DNA from: Candidatus Poribacteria bacterium
Lineage (GTDB): Bacteria; Poribacteria; WGA-4E; WGA-3G
Direction of reading: 5' to 3'
Length of the DNA: 64,000 bases
NCBI GenBank assembly: GCA_022826805.1
Contig: JAJDUH010000019.1
Span: 1 to 64,000, forward strand
Part shown: piece after piece, positions 43,477 to 52,573 of the stretch
How positions within the stretch are numbered: position 1 is the first letter of the stretch
How the letters are laid out: every line of letters starts with the position of its first letter
Translations under genes and position numbers: made by a program
The notes under the pieces: generated by a model
Told to the model about the DNA's origin: nothing
Database searches by the model: none
Seen by the model: the letters and a program-made list of their open reading frames with translations, nothing else

Positions 43477-44382
43477 CTAAGGCGCGCCACCTGCAGTAGC
43501 ACTCGCTGGTAGATACACCATTGTTGATTGTGTCATACTGTTTGGCTGCGCTACAGGTTGGCCTTGCAGCACGAGTTGTGTTGAATCAATACTTACTATC
43601 TGCTGTGGTTCACCTTGAACTGTTATGAGGATCTGAACCGCGCTCGGTATACTCTCGGAATCATCCCATGAAGTATTCCATGTTTCTGTTTCGCCATCAA
43701 AATACTTCAGGTCAAAACTCGCAAGTCCCGCAATGAGGGGCACTATATCGACATAAATAGGATCGCCGTTTTCATCTGTTTGTGGAACCTCGCCGGTTTG
43801 TAAAATGGTACCAATGACAGCTTCAGGATCGAGTGTCGTCGTTGCCACGCGAAAAAGAGCGTACTCGCCGGTCTGTTCAGTACTGGTGTCGCTTGTAACT
43901 CCACCTTGGAAAGACCTCGAGCTCAGTACTGATTCACCGGGTAGTAGTTCAGGCCCGACGAAGTAAGCCACACGTTGCACATCACTTAAAAGCGGTAAAG
44001 GTGCTTGGGCAGCGTTCTGAGATTGAAAATTCGCAAGCTGTTCCAGAAAAGGATCCGGGTCTGTTTTTACCAGTGTGACGAAGCTAAGCATATCTCTATC
44101 GCCGAGTTGACTCGGTCCGTTTTGTGTGTAAAGCGCGAGTTCTGGTGCTTCAAGTGAGATGTACATGTTTTGCAGATCTGTTACAAGTCGATCCATAGCG
44201 ACCCGACATCTTTGCGCAGCCAATATCTTTGCCTCCGTCCGATGGTAGGCATCTACGGCTGTCTTAAATGCGAAATACGCTGACCCGCCAATAATAACGA
44301 GGATACTCACTGACATAAGCATTTCGATGAGGGTCAGACCACTCTCACTGATAATAGAAATTTGCTTTTCTTCGGTTTGCAT
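43477..44382 (-). CDS. gspJ: GspJ-like minor pseudopilin
   Basis: A 301-residue protein with prepilin signal ISESG before LTLIEMLMSVSILVIIGGSA, including the conserved Glu5. The stalk helix continues into VDAYHRTEAKILAAQRCRVAMDRLVTDLQ, and the body has the beta-rich pattern of GspJ (YALFRVATTTLDPEA, ASFDLKYFDGETETWNTSWDD). The segment FDLKYFDG-x-x-W is typical of GspJ. It is longer than the usual 200 residues. It lies between gspI and gspK. Confidence 0.78.
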   Translation of the reverse strand: MQTEEKQISIISESGLTLIEMLMSVSILVIIGGSAYFAFKTAVDAYHRTEAKILAAQRCRVAMDRLVTDLQNMYISLEAPELALYTQNGPSQLGDRDMLSFVTLVKTDPDPFLEQLANFQSQNAAQAPLPLLSDVQRVAYFVGPELLPGESVLSSRSFQGGVTSDTSTEQTGEYALFRVATTTLDPEAVIGTILQTGEVPQTDENGDPIYVDIVPLIAGLASFDLKYFDGETETWNTSWDDSESIPSAVQILITVQGEPQQIVSIDSTQLVLQGQPVAQPNSMTQSTMVYLPASATAGGAP

Positions 44383-44509
44383 CGTTTTTTAACTATTAGG
44401 ACTTCCGCACTAAAAGACTGGTAGGTGCGGTTTTGCGGCGTACTCGACCAAATGCGATGTGCATTCTAACAGCACCAGTTCCCTACTGCTAACTACTAAT
44501 TGCCAATTG

Positions 44510-44974
44510 CTATTCTTCCCGTGGCATTTGTCGGTCTGCTATAAAGGTATTCATGGACATTGAGCGCTCTCTGTTTCTATGTTGCCACGTGACGGTCACC
44601 ATAACCCGTCGAATGTTTTCAACGTCTTCAGATTCAATGTCCTCAACGACTGAACGCCACTGATAACGCGTGTTTTCACCGAACTCACCGGTCTCCTGTC
44701 CTACATCTGGATAGCCTTCCATCTCAATTTCCGCCATCCGGAATTTGAGGAGGTAGAGGGCAGTGGTACTGTTATCTGAAAGCCCTTGGTTCCGTGTAGC
44801 CGAAGCGAACGCCTGCAAGAGTGCAGGGAGTGCAGCCGCTAAAATCGTTAGCGTTACGAGTATCTCGACGAGCGTAAAGCCATCTTTTTCTTTTGAGATC
44901 AAGTGTTTGATTGGAGGTGTCATGTTTGTAATGATTTGCTTGGAAGTTGTAGATAGATTAGTTTGCTGTTTCAA
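44510..44974 (-). CDS. gspI: GspI-like minor pseudopilin
   Basis: A 154-residue protein. The prepilin signal is SKEKDG before FTLVEILVTLTILAAALPALLQAF, followed by LLKFRMAEIEMEGYPDVGQE and YQWRSVVEDI, with RVMVTVTWQHR near the end. This is the GspI pattern. The start is unsettled: TTG 44974 overlaps the gspH end by 17 bases behind GGATT, and ATG 44923 is an alternative. A 127-base gap separates it from gspJ. Confidence 0.8.
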   Translation of the reverse strand: MKQQTNLSTTSKQIITNMTPPIKHLISKEKDGFTLVEILVTLTILAAALPALLQAFASATRNQGLSDNSTTALYLLKFRMAEIEMEGYPDVGQETGEFGENTRYQWRSVVEDIESEDVENIRRVMVTVTWQHRNRERSMSMNTFIADRQMPREE

Positions 44975-45665
44975 ATCCTAACATTTCTATCTCTGCGGGC
45001 ACGAGTTGCTGGACACGGACACGCCCACTCGCCGCTTCGACGGTAACGGACATTATCTGATTGCGCAAATTTCGGAGATATACAACTGTCTCCTTAGATG
45101 TCGCATTAGGCGAGAAATGGATGTATCCCACGCCTGCATCGGCTTGAACCATTCTGCCGTTATGGTTCGTTACTATTGCGGCTAAGGTTACATTCTGTTC
45201 CGTCGAGTTTGGTACACCGAGGATACCACTAACACGAGACAAAGGATTCTGTTGCGTGGCGTTTCCAGTTGTAAGAGAGGCTCCGTTTATATTGTTCTGG
45301 ATGGCGGCTAACGCTGTGGAGTTTTGGGCAGTGAGTGCTGAGCTGAGCGGATTACTCGGGTTGAATGTTTCGCTGGAGGCGAGCCAGTACTGTCCGTTGT
45401 CGAGATTGAAGACCACAAGATATGTTGTCTGGTCCGTTATTGCCATGTCTCGCGCAAACGTGAGTAAACTGCGAAGTGTATAGGCAGACGATTTTAAACG
45501 GCGCGTTGCTGCGAAACCCTTCAACGTAGGCATCGAGATTGCCGAGAGTACGCCGATGATCACTAAAACAAGCAGTAACTCCGTGACTGTGAATCCGTTC
45601 TGAGGTTGAGAAGGTCGCCTATCTGTATGCAGCACTGTTTTAATAGGCTCCGCTTGTTTCGTCAA
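44958..45665 (-). CDS. gspH: GspH-like minor pseudopilin
   Basis: A 235-residue protein. The prepilin signal is SQPQNG before FTVTELLLVLVIIGVLSAISMP, followed by a GspH-style helix (SSAYTLRSLLTFARDMAITD). The body is beta-rich and ends VRVQQLVPAEIEMLGFETAN. The first 26 bases overlap the gspG end. The leader is unusually long (23 residues), so an internal start is possible. Confidence 0.8.
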   Translation of the reverse strand: MTKQAEPIKTVLHTDRRPSQPQNGFTVTELLLVLVIIGVLSAISMPTLKGFAATRRLKSSAYTLRSLLTFARDMAITDQTTYLVVFNLDNGQYWLASSETFNPSNPLSSALTAQNSTALAAIQNNINGASLTTGNATQQNPLSRVSGILGVPNSTEQNVTLAAIVTNHNGRMVQADAGVGYIHFSPNATSKETVVYLRNLRNQIMSVTVEAASGRVRVQQLVPAEIEMLGFETAN

Positions 45666-46095
45666 CCCAATTGGTGATGTCGGCGTCTAGGTCAGTCCCA
45701 CCTACCTTGCCGTCTTTTCCCATAGAATAGAGGTCATAGTCGTAGCCGTAATGTGTACTCGGTTGGCGATAGACGTATGGGTTATCCCATGGATCCATGA
45801 AGTTCGGACTGTCTACATAAGGACCGTCCCAGTTCGTTGGTGCGGGGCTTGGGACACGCCACAAGGCACTTAATCCCTGTTCGGTTGTAGGGTATTCCCC
45901 TGTTGTTATCGCATACTGTTCCAACGCCGTTTTAATACTGTTAATCTCTGTTTGTGCCTTCGCGACTTTCGCCTGTTGGGGCGCGTTTATGACACGAGGC
46001 GCGATGAAGGCTGCGAGGATGCCTAAGATGACAATCACAATTGTCAGTTCAATTAGCGTTAATCCGGATTCGTCGGATTTTAGGTGCGTGCCCAT
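45640..46095 (-). CDS. gspG: Major pseudopilin GspG
   Basis: A 151-residue protein with leader KSDESG before LTLIELTIVIVILGILAAFIAPRV. The GspG body is clear: ALEQYAITTGEYPTTEQGLSAL, then DPWDNPYVYRQPSTHYGYDYDLYSMGKDGKVGG, with the Asp-rich calcium loop GTDLDADITNW. This is the best conserved member of the operon and forms the pseudopilus shaft. Confidence 0.95.
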   Translation of the reverse strand: MGTHLKSDESGLTLIELTIVIVILGILAAFIAPRVINAPQQAKVAKAQTEINSIKTALEQYAITTGEYPTTEQGLSALWRVPSPAPTNWDGPYVDSPNFMDPWDNPYVYRQPSTHYGYDYDLYSMGKDGKVGGTDLDADITNWVDETSGAY

Positions 46096-46108
46096 TTATT
46101 TTTCTCCT

Positions 46109-46208
46109 GTATTGGCTATCAGCGGTCAGAACGGAAATCTGATTCCCAGATTCCTTTGGCGGTCGGTTAAAAGGCGTATGATGAAATTATGCCTATTTTT
46201 GCTGACTG
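46109..46208. repeat. Intergenic repeat between gspG and gspF
   Basis: TATCAGCGGTCAG, then AAAGGCGTA and TATGCCTATTTT pairing as a hairpin, then GCTGACTGCTAATTGCTGA. It has the same three-part layout as 41841-41912 with different bases. Confidence 0.35.
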
Positions 46209-47435
46209 CTAATTGCTGAGTAGTTGATTTGCTTCAAAAATTGGGAGGATCATCGCGACAGCGATAAACCCAATAATAATTCCCATCAGTAAGATAACAA
46301 GGGGACCGATAGAACTCGTTAAACGTTCAAGGCTCTTTTTTATTTCCAAATCGTAGTATTCGGAGAGTTTGCTGAGCATGTGAACAGGTTCACCAGACTC
46401 TTCACCGACAGTCACCATGTGCGTGACGAATTCAGGAAAATCCTTGCTTCTGCCGAGTTCACGAGAGAGCGTAGAGCCTTGCTCTACCTCCACTGTTGCT
46501 GTTGTGATAACGTTGCTATACACCTTGTTTCCGATAGTGTCTTTGACGACTTGGAGAGCAGGTAGCATACGCACACCGTTTTCTAAAAGGGTTGCCATCG
46601 TCCGCGTGAAACGTACAATAGCAAAAGTACTAAATATAGGACCAATGAGCGGCAATTTGAGTTTCAACCTGTCGAACCAGACTTGCCCCGTTTCATGCTG
46701 AAGATACTGTCTCAGCCCGGCTCCACCTATAATAACAATGAGCAACCCCACCCACCAGTAGGTTTGGAACGCATCCGTTAGGCTAATAAGAATCTGGGTT
46801 GGAAGCGGCAAAGCGACTCCCAAATCGTTGAACATCGTCGTGAATTTCGGTATGACCAGAATCATAAGCACCGTAACAGCGGTGATGCTAAGCGTCAACA
46901 AGATAGCAGGATAGAAGAGTGCTGAGACAACATCGTTTTTCAGAAGCCTCTGCCGTTCTGCGAATTCTGCGAGGCGTTCTAAGACTAAACCGAGGACGCC
47001 ACCGCTCTCTCCGGCTCGGACCATATTAACATAGAGATTTGAAAATGCCTTCGGGTGTTCGGTGAGTGCGTCGTGGAAAGTTGCACCGTGTTCGACATCG
47101 TATTTGACTTGTGAGACGATACGGTGAAGTGGGGGACTCTCGATTTGTGCAAGCGTAACCTCTAATGCGCGTGGCAGCGGAACATGTGCGTTTACCAACG
47201 TTGCCAACTGATAAGTGAAAAACTCAACGTCCGCCGGTTTGACGCCGCGACGACTGATCTGGAGCCATCGCCGTATATCTGTCGGGCTGGCTTCTTCTGT
47301 CTCTTCGACGATGTTCGTGGGCCAATAGCCCATCTGTCGCAATCGGGAGATAAGTTCGGCTTTGGATTCGGCTTCCAGCGTATTGCTAACGGTACCACCG
47401 CTATGGGTGAGAGCTTCATATCGGAATATGGGCAC
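46209..47435 (-). CDS. gspF: Type II secretion inner-membrane platform protein GspF
   Basis: A 408-residue protein with two homologous cytoplasmic helical domains and three membrane helices, the standard GspF/PilC layout. Landmarks are MPIFRYEALTHSGG, DVEFFTYQLATLVNAHVPLPRALE, NLYVNMVRAGESGGVLGLVLERLAEF, FYPAILLTLSITAVTVLMILVI, TRTMATLLENGVRMLPALQVV and MVTVGEESGEPVHMLSKLSEYYD. The last helix is GPLVILLMGIIIGFIAVAMILPIF. Length matches. It follows gspE after 92 bases. Confidence 0.94.
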   Translation of the reverse strand: MPIFRYEALTHSGGTVSNTLEAESKAELISRLRQMGYWPTNIVEETEEASPTDIRRWLQISRRGVKPADVEFFTYQLATLVNAHVPLPRALEVTLAQIESPPLHRIVSQVKYDVEHGATFHDALTEHPKAFSNLYVNMVRAGESGGVLGLVLERLAEFAERQRLLKNDVVSALFYPAILLTLSITAVTVLMILVIPKFTTMFNDLGVALPLPTQILISLTDAFQTYWWVGLLIVIIGGAGLRQYLQHETGQVWFDRLKLKLPLIGPIFSTFAIVRFTRTMATLLENGVRMLPALQVVKDTIGNKVYSNVITTATVEVEQGSTLSRELGRSKDFPEFVTHMVTVGEESGEPVHMLSKLSEYYDLEIKKSLERLTSSIGPLVILLMGIIIGFIAVAMILPIFEANQLLSN

Positions 47436-47527
47436 AATTAACCACCCTTATACTTCAGACTACAGGAACGTCTTAAGGACGTTTCAGAACTTTCCTTTAT
47501 CTTTCGCGGAGAAGGGCTTGGAATTTC

Positions 47528-49315
47528 CTACACAACTTCTCCGAAGTCGAATTCGTCTTCCTGTGTCAACCGGATAACTTCCTCAACCGTTGTCAAACCC
47601 GCAGCGACTTTGCGCCAACCGTCTTCACGTAAGCTTTTCATTCCCAATTGGATTGCAAGACGACGAATTTCACTCGTTGATGCCTGTTTAAGTGCCATAG
47701 CACGGATTTCTTCAGTCATGAGTAGGACTTCAAAAATGCCGATTCTGCCTTTATAACCTCTTCCGCGGCATTCCTTGCAGCCGACGGCTCGCGGAATCTG
47801 TAGATCGTAAGGGATAGGAGAACTGTTGCCATTGCTGGTCCCCATAAGTCCTGCCAATTCGTGCATTTCGGGGAGGTACATTTCACAACACGCCTTACAA
47901 ACACGCCGAGCAAGCCGCTGGGCGATGATACCTTCCACTGTGGAAGCAACCAGATAAGGCTCAACATTCATGTCAATAAGCCGTGTAATAGCCCCAGGCG
48001 CATCGTTTGTATGGAGTGTACTAAAGACCAGGTGTCCCGTCAACGATGTGTGGATTGCCATCTCTGCGGTTTCATAGTCGCGAATCTCACCAACTAATAC
48101 CTTGTCAGGGTCCTGGCGTAAAATATGGCGAAGCCCGTCAGCAAAAGTAAAGTCGATATCCGGGTTAACCTGAATTTGGTTGATACCCTCTAATTCATAC
48201 TCGACTGGATCTTCAAGCGTAATGATTTTTACATCGGGTGAATTAATCTCTTTCAGGCAAGCGTAGAGTGATGTCGTTTTACCACTTCCCGTGGGACCCG
48301 TAGCAAGGATGATGCCGTGCGGTTTGCGAATCATACGATAGAAGAGCGCAAGATTATCTTCAGTCAATCCGAGTTCTTCAAGTCCAAAGTCAATGGATTG
48401 TCGGTCGAGAATACGGAGGACAACGCTTTCACCGTGCAGGGTTGCAACGGTTGGAACGGTAGAGACGCGGAGATCTATCTGTCGGTTACCAACGCTACCA
48501 ATCTGCCGACTAATTTTGCCATCCTGCGGACGTCTGCGTTCTGCGACGTCCATGCCAGCCATAATTTTAATACGAGAGGTAATTGCCGATTGCAAATAGG
48601 CAGGGGGTTGTGGCTGATCTTCCAGCACACCATCAACGCGAAACCGAATCTTCAATTGCGTCGGGTAAGGCTCGATGTGTATATCGCTTGCCCCTATCCG
48701 AACGGCATCAATGATCATTTGGTCAACGGCGTGTATGACGGTTGGGTCTTGACTGAGATCTTTTTCGTCAATCCCGAAGTCGTCAATCGTTTCGCGTTCA
48801 AACGTAGTAGTTGCCCCGACAGGCCCCTTAATGCCCGCACTCAGAAGGCTCTCTGCAGTACGTCCGTAGAGACGAACGATCGCCTCATCAATATCTGCTT
48901 CATCGGCAAGAATGGGAATAATCTGGCAGCTGGTGATGAGTTGAAGTTCATCTATGAGCACGATATCCGAGACATCTGACATCGCAACGGTGAGTTCATC
49001 ACCTGCTAATTCGGTGGGTACAATTTTATTACGGTATGCGAACCCAGGGGATATCTTCTCAAGCACAAAAGCTTCCGGAAAGATGCCTTCCAGTTGAATG
49101 AAGGGTGTTCCATGTTCGACGCTCTTTGTAGCAAGCGTGAGGACGGCAGATGGCACGCCGTGCTTGGAAAGCACAGCCGCTTCAGAGGCACCCGTCTGTT
49201 TTATTTCTGCGAGGATGTCTTTATAGTCTTGCTCGGAAATAGCAGATGCCTGTCGAACCACTTCAACAAGCGAAGATGTGTGTAGTGTCTGTTGCATGGC
49301 GTGAACGCTCGGCAT
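47528..49315 (-). CDS. gspE: Type II secretion ATPase GspE
   Basis: A 595-residue ATPase. The N-terminal MshEN-like domain covers about residues 60-150. The catalytic core has Walker A ATGPTGSGKTTSLYACL, Asp box ITLEDPVEYELEGINQIQVN, Walker B DKVLVGEIRDYETAEMA and His box LVFSTLHTNDAPGAITRL. A four-Cys zinc element follows: CKACC and CKECRGRGYKGRIGIFEV. The opening ATG has no good ribosome site; an in-frame ATG six codons later is possible. It is the first gene of the operon, 190 bases after the HEAT-repeat gene. Confidence 0.95.
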   Translation of the reverse strand: MPSVHAMQQTLHTSSLVEVVRQASAISEQDYKDILAEIKQTGASEAAVLSKHGVPSAVLTLATKSVEHGTPFIQLEGIFPEAFVLEKISPGFAYRNKIVPTELAGDELTVAMSDVSDIVLIDELQLITSCQIIPILADEADIDEAIVRLYGRTAESLLSAGIKGPVGATTTFERETIDDFGIDEKDLSQDPTVIHAVDQMIIDAVRIGASDIHIEPYPTQLKIRFRVDGVLEDQPQPPAYLQSAITSRIKIMAGMDVAERRRPQDGKISRQIGSVGNRQIDLRVSTVPTVATLHGESVVLRILDRQSIDFGLEELGLTEDNLALFYRMIRKPHGIILATGPTGSGKTTSLYACLKEINSPDVKIITLEDPVEYELEGINQIQVNPDIDFTFADGLRHILRQDPDKVLVGEIRDYETAEMAIHTSLTGHLVFSTLHTNDAPGAITRLIDMNVEPYLVASTVEGIIAQRLARRVCKACCEMYLPEMHELAGLMGTSNGNSSPIPYDLQIPRAVGCKECRGRGYKGRIGIFEVLLMTEEIRAMALKQASTSEIRRLAIQLGMKSLREDGWRKVAAGLTTVEEVIRLTQEDEFDFGEVV

Positions 49316-49504
49316 TGCCGGCGATACTGGATTTAACGCGAGCGATCTCCCTATGTTATTGTTTGTTGTTAATCTATTTGATGGTTTCTGTTTTTCAATT
49401 TAAGACGCATCAATCGTGAATAAGTTTAAGAGGGCACAAAGGTCTCCATCCTCCACATGATAGGCGATGTTTCCAACTTCGCCGTCCGCCGTCTATGGAA
49501 ATTG

Positions 49505-50653
49505 CTATTGCGTCTTTTCGAGCCGTTGGATCGCTTTTTGCGCAGCGTTGCGAACCTTTTTAGCGCTATCTTTCAGAGCGTTTGTCAGTGCAGGAAGCAC
49601 ATCGGGCGAAGTCGCGCGCATTTCACCAAGCTCATCGGCAGCATTACGACGAACGTTATCATCTGCGTCTTGCAGTGCTACAAGAAGTGTTTGGACAATC
49701 ATTGCGGCAGCGTCTTCAGTCGTTTTGCCCTTTTCACCAATTCCGCCCAATACATCGACAATATGTCCGCGAGTTACAGGTGATGTGCTGTTTCCGAGCG
49801 CGTCCGCCAGCATCGGGGTAACGGTCGTCGCATCATTTTTACCGAGTTCAATCAACGCATCTTCAGCACGATTTCGGACAGATCGTGATTTGTCTGCCAA
49901 AGCGATTACCAATGCGCTGAACGTTTCACTGGAAGTCGCTCGTATATCAGACAACTCTTCTATCGCCTCGGTTCGTACTCGTGAAGAATCGTCTGTAATG
50001 CTTGCAATTAATGCGTCTCGGATTGTGTCAGTGGATTCTCCTTTTTTTCTGAGGATCGCACCAATACTTCCTAAAACATTCAGGACTTCAGCGCGCGCTC
50101 GCGATGAACCTTTCGTCCGGACCGCAATAAGGGAAGGAATGACGGCATCGATTGACGCTGGAGAGGTTGGACGCACATCGTCTAACTCTGCAAGTGCTTC
50201 GCGAAAAACGCTTTCAGACGGATCATTGAGTGCACTCGCCAGTCCAATAGCGATAGCATCGACATTGCGCTTGGCTTTCCGCGCTCGTTCACCAATTTCT
50301 CCTAACACATCGATTGCTTCCCGGCGGACCCGTTCGGACGGATCTTGGAGCAGAGCGATGAGCGCATCAGTGCCCGGATTCCCAATTTCTTCCAGGAAAT
50401 CCACAAATTCACGCTTCACCCGTTCGGATTCGTCAGCCAAAGTCGGCACGACTTGTGCAAGTAATTCGGATTGCCATTGCGCTTGCAGTGCCCGCTGTTT
50501 CGCTTTCAGCGTGTTCAGTTCTTCCCTGAGTTCGGACAAACTTCCTTCTGGTGCCGCTGTTGCTTCTTGAAATTCCACCGTCTGACTAATTCCCAAACCT
50601 AACAATACACCGATCACAGTTGTTATCACCCAAAACCATCGTTTCTGAATCAT
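49505..50653 (-). CDS. HEAT-repeat protein, membrane-anchored
   Basis: A 382-residue protein. ATG 50653 is nine bases after AAGGAG; one two codons earlier is closer. A membrane anchor (FWVITTVIGVLLGLGISQTV) precedes a short coiled coil (SLSELREELNTLKAKQRALQ). From residue 65 a HEAT/armadillo unit of about 38 residues repeats: DESERVKREFVDFLEEIG, DPSERVRREAIDVLGEIG, DPSESVFREALAELDDV, DDSSRVRTEAIEELSDI, DADDNVRRNAADELGEM. It likely acts as a protein-binding scaffold in the periplasm. It sits just upstream of gspE on the same strand. Confidence 0.85.
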   Translation of the reverse strand: MIQKRWFWVITTVIGVLLGLGISQTVEFQEATAAPEGSLSELREELNTLKAKQRALQAQWQSELLAQVVPTLADESERVKREFVDFLEEIGNPGTDALIALLQDPSERVRREAIDVLGEIGERARKAKRNVDAIAIGLASALNDPSESVFREALAELDDVRPTSPASIDAVIPSLIAVRTKGSSRARAEVLNVLGSIGAILRKKGESTDTIRDALIASITDDSSRVRTEAIEELSDIRATSSETFSALVIALADKSRSVRNRAEDALIELGKNDATTVTPMLADALGNSTSPVTRGHIVDVLGGIGEKGKTTEDAAAMIVQTLLVALQDADDNVRRNAADELGEMRATSPDVLPALTNALKDSAKKVRNAAQKAIQRLEKTQ

Positions 50654-50720
50654 GGTCATTTACTCCTTGATTATAGTGAACTATAGGTGCAAAAGCGTAT
50701 CCTCATAGAATAGGTAGACG

Positions 50721-50735
50721 AGGTTGGCAACCTCC
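50721..50735. repeat. Dispersed palindrome, GAGGTT variant
   Basis: GAGGTT-GGC-AACCTC inside GTAGACGAGGTTGGCAACCTC. It is a shortened copy of the GGCGAGGTT family and lies in the spacer between the HEAT-repeat and DUF3352-like genes. Confidence 0.5.
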
Positions 50736-50802
50736 CCAAATATACATTCACAGTATCCCGTTAATCGTAAAATCTGTTATAGTTGAATGAATAAAATGCG
50801 AC

Positions 50803-52557
50803 CTACTCCTGCTCCATGTTCCAAATAAAAAATGGCATCAATCTCGCGAGTGCCTCAAGTCCAGTGCCTCTTCGCGATAGCGTCATCTGTAGCGATGCTT
50901 CGTTATCTTTGACAGAAATCCACGCCAGTAAGGGCGAAATCTGACTGGAATTGACAATAACCCTATCGGCAGGAAGCGCGCCTTTTTCGATCTCCAAAGC
51001 CCGTGCCAGGTTCAGCTGCGCTATGGCTATAGTTGTTTTCGGCAGCTGCATGAAGTAAGCCGGGCTCTTACCGTTTTTGATCTCATCAATGAGGGCATGC
51101 ATCTGTTCTTCCGAGGTGCCAAAAAGAAAGAGTCCATCTACGTTACTATAGTGAAGGTTTGTTGCAAATGTAGAAACTGTCACGCCTTTGTAGTCTGCTT
51201 GAGAGACTGATAGATTTTGCACGTTAGAAATGCTATTGTTTAACTGATTCCATTTCGGTAGGTTGCTGGCATTAAAAATTAAGGTGCCTTGTGTTTCTGC
51301 CCCGCTGGCATCGAGTGTAAACGTTCCATCAAAGTTAGCTTCCATATTTGCGAAAGCCGTCGGATCGAATTGCGTAAAATCGTTTACAGCTACGGCAATT
51401 TCGCCTGTCAAACTTGGAAGAATATCGTCTTCCAGATTCAAGTTCAAAATCCCTTCTAAAAAAGAGATCGCCGCATAAGCATCATCGGTTGCCTCTTCAG
51501 CGATGATTTTGTTAATGAATTGCCAAATGACTTCAGAAACCACCGAAGCGAGAGCGACGAACATATCTCCGTCTGGAGACACGGCTTTGACTGTTTTGAA
51601 AGAATTTCCTTTTTTCAAGAGACGTTCCGGCGTATTAACCATCTCATTGAATTGGTTAATGGTTTTCTCAATCAATTGTCCGTGCAACGTGAAAAACTCA
51701 CCCTTCTCTAAAAGGTTGAGCTCTCCGAAGACTACCTCAAATGGTCTGAGTCCCTCCAATAGAGATTCAGCGAGAATTGCTCCCAAAACATCTGCTTCTC
51801 CCGTGTCTTCTGGGATTAGTTGTGTGTCAGAAAAGATTAATACCTGCCCAGAACCTGACTGCTTGGATAGTTGGGCATAGTGCTTATTTTTCGCTATTGA
51901 AGCTGCCTGCTTTCGGAAGGTATCCAGCAATTTCTCGAAAGCACCCTCACCCCCACCGATCACAAGAAACTCATCCACGAACCCGTATTTAATGACAAGG
52001 TCGAACCTTTCCATCGCGTTGTAGCGAACCCGCTGATACACACCTGCATCCAAGTGCAAGGTATTGTTACTATCCATTCCCATGAGCCCTTCTGCAATTT
52101 TAGTAAGCTGTTGGAGTCTGGCGAGATTCCCACCTGAATGTATCACGATACCAACTTGCAGACTGTTCAATTCATCTTTCCAGGCAGCCAATGCTGTTCG
52201 GTAACCTACTGTCTCGACTATGCCTAACAGGTCAGTCCCAATCGTGACTTGTAACATTGCGAGTACCTCTTGGGTTTCCTGCCAACTTGGTGTGGCAGTT
52301 AGTATGCCAAGTGCTTTCTCCCAAGCTTCCGAAGTCTCAATTTCGTTGTAGATTTCGTCTATATTTTGGAGTTTCCCATAGAAGATGCTCTCCTGAGGTA
52401 TAAAGTCTTCTACCTTCGCTGCATGTGCAAAAGACACAGTTAGTAGGAGTAGGACTGCGCAGCACGTTCGAAAAACCGCTGTCAAGCTGCATCCAAATGG
52501 TTTTCTTCTCTGTTGGATGGAAAATAGTCCGCTTTTCCGTAAAAATTTTGCTTTCAT
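50803..52557 (-). CDS. Secreted DUF3352-like protein of unknown function
   Basis: A 584-residue protein. ATG 52557 is chosen, six bases after GGAGA and 17 bases after the symporter stop. A signal sequence follows (FRTCCAVLLLLTVSFAHA). The body resembles DUF3352: FIPQESIFYGKLQNIDEIYNEIETSEAWEK, VGYRTALAAWKDELNSLQVGIVIH, FVDEFLVIGGGEGAFEKLLDTFRKQA. The latter half repeats similar alpha/beta units (DILPSLTGEIAVAVNDFTQF, LHYSNVDGLFLFGTSEEQMHALIDEI). Function of the family is unknown. Confidence 0.6.
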   Translation of the reverse strand: MKAKFLRKSGLFSIQQRRKPFGCSLTAVFRTCCAVLLLLTVSFAHAAKVEDFIPQESIFYGKLQNIDEIYNEIETSEAWEKALGILTATPSWQETQEVLAMLQVTIGTDLLGIVETVGYRTALAAWKDELNSLQVGIVIHSGGNLARLQQLTKIAEGLMGMDSNNTLHLDAGVYQRVRYNAMERFDLVIKYGFVDEFLVIGGGEGAFEKLLDTFRKQAASIAKNKHYAQLSKQSGSGQVLIFSDTQLIPEDTGEADVLGAILAESLLEGLRPFEVVFGELNLLEKGEFFTLHGQLIEKTINQFNEMVNTPERLLKKGNSFKTVKAVSPDGDMFVALASVVSEVIWQFINKIIAEEATDDAYAAISFLEGILNLNLEDDILPSLTGEIAVAVNDFTQFDPTAFANMEANFDGTFTLDASGAETQGTLIFNASNLPKWNQLNNSISNVQNLSVSQADYKGVTVSTFATNLHYSNVDGLFLFGTSEEQMHALIDEIKNGKSPAYFMQLPKTTIAIAQLNLARALEIEKGALPADRVIVNSSQISPLLAWISVKDNEASLQMTLSRRGTGLEALARLMPFFIWNMEQE

Positions 52558-52573
52558 CGAAGGTCTCCGTTTC

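Noticed and set aside
48317-48979. Plus-strand open frame of 220 codons
   Set aside because: It is antisense to gspE and has no recognisable domain; gspE is certain.
49467-50570. Long plus-strand open frame of 367 codons
   Set aside because: It lies antisense to the HEAT-repeat gene, is rich in Ser, Ala and Arg in a periodic way that mirrors the repeats, and has no ribosome site. The minus-strand protein has clear HEAT units.
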